From Paenarthrobacter aurescens (GTDB lineage Bacteria; Actinomycetota; Actinomycetes; Actinomycetales; Micrococcaceae), in the NCBI RefSeq assembly GCF_041549525.1, contig NZ_CP157456.1:1860001-1924000 (forward strand): a stretch of 64,000 bases of DNA. Reading direction: 5' to 3'. The translations under genes and the position numbers were made by a program. Shown one piece after another: positions 45,226-53,323 of the stretch. The notes below the pieces were generated by a model, which was given only the letters and a program-made list of their open reading frames with translations, had not been told where the DNA came from and did no database searches. Each line of letters begins with the position of its first letter. Position 1 is the first letter of the stretch.

Positions 45226-45921
45226 GTGGCAGCCAGTCGTCCTATCGTGTTTGGGAATTATAGGTTTTCTTCCGAAAATAAGGCAAAGGAAGAATGTAAG
45301 CGAATTCGCGACAAATATACTCCCGACGGTCGTGTGTCCGACCCCGCGGATGATGCCTTCTTCCGAGCCTTGGTTGATGAGCACCGTCATCGTGATGAAA
45401 AAGTTGGCGCCGGGATTGAGTACTTCCAAGTTCGCCGAAACGGTTCCTTGAAGGCCAGATCGGGCAACTACGGTGTTTGGATCAAGCAGCGCGGCGTGGA
45501 CGACCTGATCGATTTTGGCTATGGGGGAGTCATCCGGGGGCTCGCTGACGTTGGAGGTGCGCGACAAGAACAGGCTCGAGTGGATCGGGCCCTCAGACTT
45601 GCGATCCGGCCGGTAACCGACGAGTTCTTGGCATCGTGGCGTGAATCAGGCAAGCCACTCATCTCTTGTCTAAGCGGTGAGATTCTGCACTCAGGTGACG
45701 CCATCGACGTCGTCCATGACATGCCACGGTGGGGCGAACTGGTACGCGGGTTTGTTGCTCGCTTCGCCGAGACTTCGGCCATCGAAACACGGCGGCTCGA
45801 TCAGTCGTTGGGGGAGGTCATCGTGAGTGAAGAGATTCGGTCGTCCTGGATCCAGTACCACCGAGATCATGCTGTTCTGGGGCTAGCAACTCCTCAAGAA
45901 AATGCTGCCAGATCTAGATAG
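45226..45921 (+). CDS. DUF3223 (DCL-like) protein
   Basis: A 231-residue protein. The first half matches the DCL/DUF3223 pattern: FSSENKAKEECKRIRDKY, DPADDAFFRALVDEHRHRDEKVGAGIEYFQVRRN, GNYGVWIKQRGVDDLIDFGY. This family is related to a plant plastid rRNA-processing protein and occurs in phages and mobile elements; its bacterial role is not known. The C-terminal half is helical and unrecognised. The GTG at 45226 has GGAAGGTG upstream and is preferred to a TTG at 45205. It stands alone, 258 bases before the ParB-like gene. Confidence 0.7.
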   Translation: MAASRPIVFGNYRFSSENKAKEECKRIRDKYTPDGRVSDPADDAFFRALVDEHRHRDEKVGAGIEYFQVRRNGSLKARSGNYGVWIKQRGVDDLIDFGYGGVIRGLADVGGARQEQARVDRALRLAIRPVTDEFLASWRESGKPLISCLSGEILHSGDAIDVVHDMPRWGELVRGFVARFAETSAIETRRLDQSLGEVIVSEEIRSSWIQYHRDHAVLGLATPQENAARSR

Positions 45922-46179
45922 TCCGGCGTAACTGACGTTGTCTGATTTCAGGGTCAGTCCTCCATCAGAGGATGGTGTTGACTCCAAAGAGCGACCTCAA
46001 CAGGGGTGCCTGGATCATGGCTAGAGTTTTGTAGTATGTGCTTCATTGTTCCAATGTGCTGGGTTGTCTACTGAGTCTCGTCCTAGGTGCTAGAAGAGGG
46101 AGTCTGAAACTAGACTCGGCCTAAGATGTGAAGTAGTCGGCATCGCCGCCGCCACGAGAAAAAACCTTGGAGGAAATCC

Positions 46180-47280
46180 ATGACAGCACCGGCGATTTAC
46201 GCGGATATGGAGCTGCCCCTCCAACACTTGTTGCTCGACCCGAACAACTTCAGATTCCAGGATGAACCGGGCTTTGTTCTTGCTGACGAGGGGCGATTCG
46301 CGGAGAAGTCAGTGCAGGACCGTGCTTACCGCCGTATTCGAACTGAGAACATTACAGAACTAAAGAATTCTATTCTTGCGAACGGCTTCCTAACGGTTGA
46401 ACGACTTGTCGTGAGGAAGTACGGCGACGGCGCTTCGTACTTGGTTGTAGAAGGCAACCGCCGGCTGGCTGCCCTTCGGTGGATCAAAGAAGATCACGAC
46501 GCTGGCGTAAACGTGCGAAGCGACGTCCTAGAGGTGCTTGATCGAGTTCCCGTAGTTTCGATCGAAGCGGAGGCCGGAAATGGGGATTATCTCGCTATCA
46601 TGGGCGTCCGACATGTCGGTGGGATCAAGCAATGGGGCGGCTACCAGCGTGCCAAGCTGGTGACCGACCTTCGTGATGAGTACGGTTTTGATACTCAGGA
46701 GGTGGCTTCGCGCCTGGGAATGTCTCCACAAGAAGTCAACCGCCGGTACCGTGCTTTCAAGGCCTTGCAGCAAATGCGCAACGACGAGGAGTACATGGAT
46801 CTGGCATCATCGAGCATGTATCCAATATTTCACGAAGCCCTTGCCATACCAGCCGTCCGAACTTGGCTCTCCTGGGATGACAGATCACTCAGATTCACCG
46901 ACGAAGACCAACTCCATGTCTTTTATTCACTTATAACCGAATCCACTCTCGGTAGCGACGAAGAGGGAAGTGATGTTCGAGGTCCGAAGCTGCCCAGCTA
47001 CACCCAAGTTCGTGAACTAAGAAACATTCTGCCAAACCCTGACGCCAGACAAATCCTTTTGGATCCAGACCGGAGCTTTGCAGACGCGCTTGGAGTCTCA
47101 AAGGCGGAGGAGTTATCAAGAACATGGCGGAGTCAAGTGTCCGAGGCAATCACGGTAATGAATCAGATCAGCGCTCTTGAACTAGCAAAGATGAAGAGTC
47201 AGGACCTGGACGTCGTCCGCCGAGTTCAACAGACGGCCTCCGATGTTCTTCAGACATATGCCAAACTAGCCGTGGACTAG
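46180..47280 (+). CDS. ParB/Srx-like protein coupled to an Mrr-like nuclease
   Basis: A 366-residue protein. The N-terminal part (1-130) has the ParB/sulfiredoxin layout: PLQHLLLDPNNFRF, ENITELKNSILANGFL, then VVEGNRRLAALRWI with EGNRR at 91-95, the nucleotide-binding motif. A middle helix-turn-helix (VASRLGMSPQEVNRRYRAFK) follows, as in ParB. No ParA gene is near, so chromosome or plasmid partition is unlikely; ParB-like NTPase-fold proteins of this type occur in defence loci. GGAGG ribosome-binding site. Its stop is 3 bases before the next start. Confidence 0.75.
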   Translation: MTAPAIYADMELPLQHLLLDPNNFRFQDEPGFVLADEGRFAEKSVQDRAYRRIRTENITELKNSILANGFLTVERLVVRKYGDGASYLVVEGNRRLAALRWIKEDHDAGVNVRSDVLEVLDRVPVVSIEAEAGNGDYLAIMGVRHVGGIKQWGGYQRAKLVTDLRDEYGFDTQEVASRLGMSPQEVNRRYRAFKALQQMRNDEEYMDLASSSMYPIFHEALAIPAVRTWLSWDDRSLRFTDEDQLHVFYSLITESTLGSDEEGSDVRGPKLPSYTQVRELRNILPNPDARQILLDPDRSFADALGVSKAEELSRTWRSQVSEAITVMNQISALELAKMKSQDLDVVRRVQQTASDVLQTYAKLAVD

Positions 47281-47283
47281 CCC

Positions 47284-48177
47284 TTGCGCCCGGGGCCACG
47301 TAGCGCCGCGCTCATCGTCATTGCACAATTCGATGTCGTGCGAGCGCCCGTTGCTGCTGAAGACCTACTTTTGGAGATAATTGTTGCCGAAGGCTGGTTC
47401 CCGGATCTCACTCATGAGGAACTGGTTGAAAAGTGCGCAAGTTGGTCTTCTGTGTTCCTTAAACGCTTGGTTGATGACCTCAACGATCGTCGCGTCGACA
47501 GTCAGCATGCGCGATATGACTTCAATTCCTCCACAGATACCCTCATTCAGGGGGCATGTTTTGCGGAGCCGAACGATTCTGAATCGGTGAAGCAGGCAAA
47601 GGCACGCAGGGCAAACCATGGACTATACACACAGTTCCTGCGGTCCGTAAGCCCACGTGAATTTGAAGCTGTCTGTAAAGGCGTACTTTCGTTGTTCGGA
47701 TGTGACCGGCCAGTTCTCACGAGGCCTTCTAATGACCAAGGCATAGACTTTCACGGGCTCCTATCCTTACGCGGAAAACTGAACCAAGAGTATTTTCTGC
47801 CCAGTATCGACAAGAACCTCAACATTTGGCTGGTAGGGCAAGCAAAACACTACGAGGGAGTGGCATCAACGCCCGAACTTAGGGAGTTGGCTGGATCAGT
47901 CGCGCTTGCCCGAGCGGGCGTTTCGGCGGATGATGGGTCAGCTCTTGCCTCGTTAAGGATCAGGGTCTTTGACCCGGTCTTCTATCTATTTCTGACCACA
48001 GGGGAATTAAGCGCAGACAGCCGGCGCCTCAGCAGGCGCTCCGGGATCATCGTAATGGACGGTGACGCCCTAGCCGAATTCCTGGCGGACAATGAGATTG
48101 GAGTGGTTAACGACGTTTTTGAACTACATGACGCCCGCGACTGGATCGCTCTGCAATTGTCGGATACTTCATCGTGA
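47284..48177 (+). CDS. Mrr-like restriction endonuclease partner
   Basis: A 297-residue protein. Residues about 120-190 show the type IV Mrr-type nuclease core: SPREFEAVCKGVLSLFGCD, then a TRPSNDQGIDFHG strand with Asp151/Asp155, and NIWLVGQAKHYEG with Gln186-x-Lys188, the D-(E/Q)xK active site in which Gln replaces Glu as in Mrr. The N-terminal 115 residues may be a DNA- or partner-binding domain. The TTG at 47284 is 3 bases after the ParB-like stop, so the two are co-translated. Restriction activity on modified or foreign DNA is inferred from family. Confidence 0.75.
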   Translation: MRPGPRSAALIVIAQFDVVRAPVAAEDLLLEIIVAEGWFPDLTHEELVEKCASWSSVFLKRLVDDLNDRRVDSQHARYDFNSSTDTLIQGACFAEPNDSESVKQAKARRANHGLYTQFLRSVSPREFEAVCKGVLSLFGCDRPVLTRPSNDQGIDFHGLLSLRGKLNQEYFLPSIDKNLNIWLVGQAKHYEGVASTPELRELAGSVALARAGVSADDGSALASLRIRVFDPVFYLFLTTGELSADSRRLSRRSGIIVMDGDALAEFLADNEIGVVNDVFELHDARDWIALQLSDTSS

Positions 48178-48652
48178 CTGCTGAATGTCTGGACCTTGAC
48201 TGCGGAGTGGGAAGATCTCCAATGCGAGCATCCCAATGAAGGCCCCCTCTAGAAGGGATATATCTTGTTGATGGGAGACACGGCTGAACCGACGAAGCTT
48301 CGGAGATCCGGATAGGGGTGCAGACATATCCCAGCGTGTACAAGCTGTGCTGGCACCAGGTATCCGCCTATTTAGTTGCCGCTGGTGTACATGGGTGGAT
48401 AGTCGGGTGATAGGCCTAGGCATGTCATTTGCTATGCAAGGCACCCGTGCAATCTCAATGCGAGCTGCGGACGGTGCAGGGAGTCTAGGCATCGAACAGT
48501 GTTCGAGTCTTTTGATCTTCGCCGCGAGGATGAGCATCCGGTAATGAGGCTCGTACCAGAGGCAAAGTAGCGTTAGGACATCATGTCGTTCCCTGAAACC
48601 ATCCCCATGAAGTCGTGAGCCCAATCAGCTCATTCCATTGGAAGACGACTGG
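48178..48652. other. Gap without a supported gene, 48178-48652
   Basis: About 475 bases between the nuclease gene and the second transfer block. Frames on both strands lack recognisable domains. The region should contain the promoter of the T4SS block; I could not pick out a convincing one. Confidence 0.5.
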
Positions 48653-48952
48653 ATGGAGCACCAGATGGTACTGGCAGCGGTGGATCCTGGGATCACACCA
48701 AACGCGAACTTTCCTTTTCTCGAGTCACTCAAGCAGATCGGCGGCGGCATCCTCGTCGGCGCCTTCATCGTCATTGCAATCGTGGCGATAATCGGGGCGG
48801 CAATGCTGTTGGCTGGCAAACTGAGCCAATCGTCGCGGCTGGCCTCAGGCGGCGGGGTGATCCTGCTGTGGACCGGCCCCGTCGCAGCAATCCTCGGCGG
48901 CATCAACGGATACATACTCTGGTCTCAGACGGCCTTTCCGTTGGGTTTCTAG
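48653..48952 (+). CDS. Small two-helix membrane protein, VirB2-like
   Basis: A 99-residue protein with two hydrophobic segments at about 28-52 and 64-90 and a short N terminus. Position at the head of the T4SS block and the two-helix layout fit a VirB2-type pilin or TcpD-like protein. The start is uncertain: the ATG at 48653, or ATG at 48665 with GGAG upstream. No motif proves the assignment. Confidence 0.6.
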   Translation: MEHQMVLAAVDPGITPNANFPFLESLKQIGGGILVGAFIVIAIVAIIGAAMLLAGKLSQSSRLASGGGVILLWTGPVAAILGGINGYILWSQTAFPLGF

Positions 48953-48964
48953 CCGCTCGCGATC

Positions 48965-50383
48965 ATGCCTATCGAGTGTGACCTCAACGGTTGGTGGCCG
49001 CCGGGTTGCGGACTGGTTTCCCAGGCCAACGACGGCGTCCAAGGTTCCATCACTTCCATCTTCGCCAACGTCCTTCAGAACATCGCCTCGTGGATGTGGG
49101 GGTTCATCACGGGGGCCTTCAGCGTTTCCGAAGTCGACGATTCACAATGGGCGGCGATCGGCGGACTAACCAATTGGTGGGCCATCGTGATGATGACTCC
49201 GCTGGTTGTCGTGATGATCCTTCAACTCCTCTCCGGACTGATTAGCCAGCAACCTCGCCGGCTGATCAGAGCTCTGATCGGGGGAGCTGCAGCGGTTCCC
49301 TTGGTTGCCGCCGCGGTCTACCTCGTCCAGCAGCTCACCCGAGTGACCGACTCCGCTTCGACCGCTCTCTTGGAGTCAATCGGGACAGATCCGTACGTCG
49401 TGTTCATGCGGCTCTTCGGCTTCGAACGAGCTCCCCAAGGCTCCGAGCGCGAATGGAATGTCATCTCCCTTGCGCCAGGCAATCAAGGCGGAGCCGTCGG
49501 CGGCGCGATAGTGACCGTAATGGCAGTCATCGTGGTGTGGATCCTGGCGTTCATCCTTATGTGCTCGATGATCTTCAGGACGTTCGCCCTCGCCGTCCTC
49601 GCGGCCGTCGCGCCGGTCGCCCTCATGATGATGCCCTGGGAGAAGTCAAAGGCCTGGGCCGGACGGTGGTGCGAAGTCGTCGTCGCACTCTTGCTGGCGA
49701 AGCCACTCGCGGCGACAGTACTGGCCGCGGCGATCAAACTATTTGCGGATTCGACGTCCTTTGCCGGGTTGGCGGCCGGCACTGTCGGTATGGTTCTTGC
49801 CTGCGGCGCGCCATTGATGGCGCTGAGGCTGGTGAGCTTCGCGGGTGGGGAACTTGCGGCAGCGGCTCAAACGGCTGGCGGCGGCCATGTTCTTGCCCGC
49901 AGTAGCAGCGTCGCATCGAGACAATTCAGCCGACAGCTCGGTGGCCGCATGACGATCGCATCAATGTTGGGCAGGTCGTCGCTAGCTCGACCAATTCCCT
50001 CAAGTCGCAAAGACATCCCACCGCGCGTACTGGCACCGTCAGTGCCACTGCCGCGCAGCCTAGCGAGTGCCACGCCGATACCCGCCTCCGGTGCAAACGC
50101 TCCTGCGTCGTACGGAGCAAACCCTGCTCGCGGGGGCGCCGCAAGGCAGAACGACGTAGTGAGTGGAGAGGTCGTCACCGAGCAGAGCAAGCAAGCATCG
50201 TCTGGGACACCCTCGGCGCGAGGCGGGAACCCGGCCGTAGGACTGCCAAAGCCAAACCGCCCCAGAACCCCTCGGCAGCCCGAACTGCGAAGTCCCGGCA
50301 GAACGCTACCCACATCCCAATTGCCGCCCATCAGGCCCAAGGCTTCTGAAGGACACTTCCCTCCGGAGAAACGCAATGACTGA
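48965..50383 (+). CDS. VirB6/TrbL-like polytopic membrane protein
   Basis: A 472-residue protein with six or seven membrane helices between residues about 35 and 300 and a hydrophilic Pro/Ser/Ala/Arg-rich tail of about 165 residues. The pattern of a Trp-rich N terminus (WWPPGCG, NWWAIVMMTPLVVVMILQLL) and a conserved MMPWEKSKAW loop is that of VirB6/TrbL-like conjugal channel proteins of actinobacteria. It overlaps the SCO6880-like gene by 8 bases. Confidence 0.8.
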   Translation: MPIECDLNGWWPPGCGLVSQANDGVQGSITSIFANVLQNIASWMWGFITGAFSVSEVDDSQWAAIGGLTNWWAIVMMTPLVVVMILQLLSGLISQQPRRLIRALIGGAAAVPLVAAAVYLVQQLTRVTDSASTALLESIGTDPYVVFMRLFGFERAPQGSEREWNVISLAPGNQGGAVGGAIVTVMAVIVVWILAFILMCSMIFRTFALAVLAAVAPVALMMMPWEKSKAWAGRWCEVVVALLLAKPLAATVLAAAIKLFADSTSFAGLAAGTVGMVLACGAPLMALRLVSFAGGELAAAAQTAGGGHVLARSSSVASRQFSRQLGGRMTIASMLGRSSLARPIPSSRKDIPPRVLAPSVPLPRSLASATPIPASGANAPASYGANPARGGAARQNDVVSGEVVTEQSKQASSGTPSARGGNPAVGLPKPNRPRTPRQPELRSPGRTLPTSQLPPIRPKASEGHFPPEKRND

Positions 50384-51866
50384 AGATACGCGCGCCCTTG
50401 AGGCCGTCAAATTTCCCCGATACGAGCGCCGCGGCATCTTCATGGGGCTCAAGTGGTACCAGCTCGTGCTGCTGGCCCTCGGCGTCCTGACGGCGATTAT
50501 TGCCTCTGCGGCGGGAGGTCCGGTCGGACTGACGACGATGAGTCCCATCTGGCTGTTGCTCGTGCTCATGGGGGTACTCCAACATGCTCGGATCCCTTAT
50601 CCCATCTGGGTTAGCCTCATCACCCTGTTCTTCGTGCGTTTGATTCTGGGCCAGACACGATACCTTGCCCGTCCCGAGAAGGCGCTGAAAGCGGGAAAGA
50701 TTGCGCTGCCAGGCGGACTCGGCAGCCTCCAGCTCCAGATGACCAGCCGTGGAGAGTGCTTTGTCGTCGACCCGCAGGGAAAGGAAGCAACGGTCGTTTT
50801 GCGTTGTACCACCAGGTCATTCGCTCTCCTCGACGACGATGACAAAGCTTGGGCTGCGCAGGCATGGTCGCGCGTGCAGGCGGGACTCGCGCAACGCTCG
50901 GACTTAGCAAGGGTTGCCGTTCAGGACTATACGGTTCCGTACCCTTCGTCAGCCCTCCAGGATTTCTATGACCACACCATCGTGCAGACTGGCGGCCATC
51001 CTCGGGGCAATTCGTGGGGCGAGGTGGCATATCAGGACTTGATAGCCGCTGCCGGATCCGCCATGAGTCACGACGTGTTGTTGTCCGTTGTTGTGGATAC
51101 CGCCAAGTCGAGGAGGCGCATCAAGGAATCGGGCGGAGGCATAGCCGGACTCGAGCGTGTTCTGCGTTTGGAGGTGCAGGCAATCACTACTTCTCTGGCA
51201 ACTCATGGAGTTCGGGTGGACGAGTGGCTTTCGGAGTCCCGGCTACTTGAAGTGTTCAGGGGTTCCTTTGATCCTGAGACGGTCTCTCGAGGTTCGGCGA
51301 AGAATGACAGCGATCCGCAGTCTGCCCAGCCAACCGGACAGCGGCGGCTGAGTTCGAGCCCCATGGCCGTGGAGGAGCACTGGACGTATCTCCGAACGGA
51401 CTCCGGATTCCATCAGACCTTCTGGGTTGCCGAATGGCCGCGGCAAAAGGTGTATCCGGGTTTCCTGCACCCGCTGGTTTACGTCGGCGACTTCCGCCAC
51501 ACGGTCACGCAGGTGATCCGCGCGGTTCCAACTTTGGAGGCGTTGCGGGACATCCGATCGGCACAGGAAGCCCACGAAACACGCCGCAGGATCAATGCCC
51601 GGTTCGACCGACCCACCACGCGAGAGCAGCGAGCCGAGGAAGAAGAAGTATCGCAACGCGAAGAAGAGATCGTCGCTGGACATGGCGATGTTCGTCCGAC
51701 CGCCTTCGTGACGATTACCGCTGCGTCATTGGAGGATCTCGCCCGACACCGCCACGAACTGGAGTCTGCAGCGGCTGGCGCGTTCGTTGAGCTTCGATTG
51801 CTCGCGGGGCAGCAATGGGCAGCCTTCATTGCCGGGGGACTGCCCCTTGGAAGGGGATTGCGATGA
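50376..51866 (+). CDS. SCO6880-family conjugal transfer protein
   Basis: A 496-residue protein with two membrane helices near the N terminus (about 28-70), followed by a soluble domain. The PRYERRGIFMGLKWYQLVLLALG start and the later ARPEKALKAGKIALPG and RGECFVVDPQ segments match the SCO6880 family, which sits next to the VirB4 ATPase in actinobacterial T4SS and probably plays the VirB3/VirB4-N-terminal part. The VirB4-like gene following lacks that region. Overlaps the next gene as ATGA. Confidence 0.82.
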   Translation: MTEDTRALEAVKFPRYERRGIFMGLKWYQLVLLALGVLTAIIASAAGGPVGLTTMSPIWLLLVLMGVLQHARIPYPIWVSLITLFFVRLILGQTRYLARPEKALKAGKIALPGGLGSLQLQMTSRGECFVVDPQGKEATVVLRCTTRSFALLDDDDKAWAAQAWSRVQAGLAQRSDLARVAVQDYTVPYPSSALQDFYDHTIVQTGGHPRGNSWGEVAYQDLIAAAGSAMSHDVLLSVVVDTAKSRRRIKESGGGIAGLERVLRLEVQAITTSLATHGVRVDEWLSESRLLEVFRGSFDPETVSRGSAKNDSDPQSAQPTGQRRLSSSPMAVEEHWTYLRTDSGFHQTFWVAEWPRQKVYPGFLHPLVYVGDFRHTVTQVIRAVPTLEALRDIRSAQEAHETRRRINARFDRPTTREQRAEEEEVSQREEEIVAGHGDVRPTAFVTITAASLEDLARHRHELESAAAGAFVELRLLAGQQWAAFIAGGLPLGRGLR

Positions 51867-53323
51867 GTCTCAAGAACCAAGAGGTGACCTATACGCCGTC
51901 GGGCACTCGCGCCGAACGCAAGAGTCTCAGAAAGGCGACAACCGCTGAGTCATTGCCACAGAAGCGCAAACTCGGCCAGCGGATCGACGAAGCCTTGGAA
52001 CGGCGCGGTGCCCGCGAGCGCCTTGTCGGCGACTGGGGGAGCAGGGAACCGCAGTCACTATGGGGACCGCACAGACTGCGCCCGGCACCTCACCGCGCCT
52101 CGACCATGACCTTCGCGGCGGCATACCCATTTCTCACGGAGTCAGGACTTGGCCACGAAGGAACCTACATAGGAACTGACGTCTTTGGTTCGGGAGCCTT
52201 TTCCTATGATCCGTGGATCTTGTACGACAAAGGAATCATCAGCGGTCCGTCCATCGTCGTGATTGGCACAGTGGGCACGGGTAAGTCCATGTGCGGGAAG
52301 TCGCTGGTCGCCCGCTCCATAACGTTGGGGAGGAAAGCGGCTGTTGCGTCAGATCCCAAGGGCGAGTGGGTTGCGGTGGCCAATGCAGTGGGCGGAAAGG
52401 TCATCTCCGTTGGCCCTGGGCGCACGGCCCGGGTGAATCCTCTAGATGCCGGCCCGCGGCCTAGCTCACTATCGGACTCTCAGTGGCAGGCTGTCGTCCG
52501 GCAGCGGCGCCGGCAACTGATCGTGGCCTTGGTGTCTCTTATGCGCCAAGGCACACCACTGCATCCTGTGGAGCACACCGCTCTCGACATGGCCCTCATG
52601 GAAACCACCGCGGAAAACTCGACGCCGACCCTTCCTATGGTGCTGGACCACCTCTTGAGTCCTTCCGCAGAAACGCTCGCCCTAGTCGGCAAGGACGGCG
52701 GAGCAGCGGTCAGTCACTCGCTGCGGCGCACTGTCTCTGGTGACTTGGAAGGCATGTTCGATGCGCCTTCCACGGTGGCCTTCGATGCCGACGCGCCAAT
52801 GATGGTCATGGACACGTCTGCGCTCATCGGGGCGTCGGAGCAAGCGTTATCTCTCGCCGCGGCCTGTAGCGCCACTTGGCTGGAAGCTGCAGTGACAAAT
52901 CCCGACGGCGGCAAGCGGCTTGTGGTGTACGACGAAGGTTGGCGGATGCTCGCCGATCCCTACATGTTGGCCAAGATGAGCGAGCAATGGCGCCTTGCGC
53001 GCACCTACGGGATCGCGAACCTGCTCATCATGCACAAAGTGGCGGACCTCAACGAGATCGGCGACAGCACTAGTGGTCACCGTCAGAAGGCGCTAGGCCT
53101 GCTGACGGAAGCGGATAGCCGCATCATCTATCGCCAAAAGCATGATGCCATGCGGCTTACCAAGGAAGCCCTGGGTCTCACCGAAGCTGAGTGCGAGCAC
53201 GTCGAGAACCTTCCCAAGGGCGTAGGGCTCTGGAAGGTTGGAAACCGATCGTTCATCGTCGCTAACCGGGTGACCACGGACGAGCTGGAAGTCTTTGGCA
53301 CCGATGACCGGATGCACTTGTGA
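51863..53323 (+). CDS. VirB4-like T4SS ATPase
   Basis: A 486-residue ATPase that energises the T4SS. Walker A is GTVGTGKS at 135-142; DPKGEW, VVYDEGWRML with Walker B Asp-Glu, and QKALGLLTEADSRIIYRQ with the sensor follow. The N-terminal domain of classical VirB4 is absent, apparently supplied by the SCO6880-like protein. The ATG at 51863 overlaps the preceding stop; it shares GTGA with the next gene. Confidence 0.9.
   Translation: MSLKNQEVTYTPSGTRAERKSLRKATTAESLPQKRKLGQRIDEALERRGARERLVGDWGSREPQSLWGPHRLRPAPHRASTMTFAAAYPFLTESGLGHEGTYIGTDVFGSGAFSYDPWILYDKGIISGPSIVVIGTVGTGKSMCGKSLVARSITLGRKAAVASDPKGEWVAVANAVGGKVISVGPGRTARVNPLDAGPRPSSLSDSQWQAVVRQRRRQLIVALVSLMRQGTPLHPVEHTALDMALMETTAENSTPTLPMVLDHLLSPSAETLALVGKDGGAAVSHSLRRTVSGDLEGMFDAPSTVAFDADAPMMVMDTSALIGASEQALSLAAACSATWLEAAVTNPDGGKRLVVYDEGWRMLADPYMLAKMSEQWRLARTYGIANLLIMHKVADLNEIGDSTSGHRQKALGLLTEADSRIIYRQKHDAMRLTKEALGLTEAECEHVENLPKGVGLWKVGNRSFIVANRVTTDELEVFGTDDRMHL

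Noticed and set aside
46180..47280. ParB-like protein as a partition protein of the element
   Set aside because: No ParA gene or centromere-like repeats nearby, and it is coupled to a nuclease gene.
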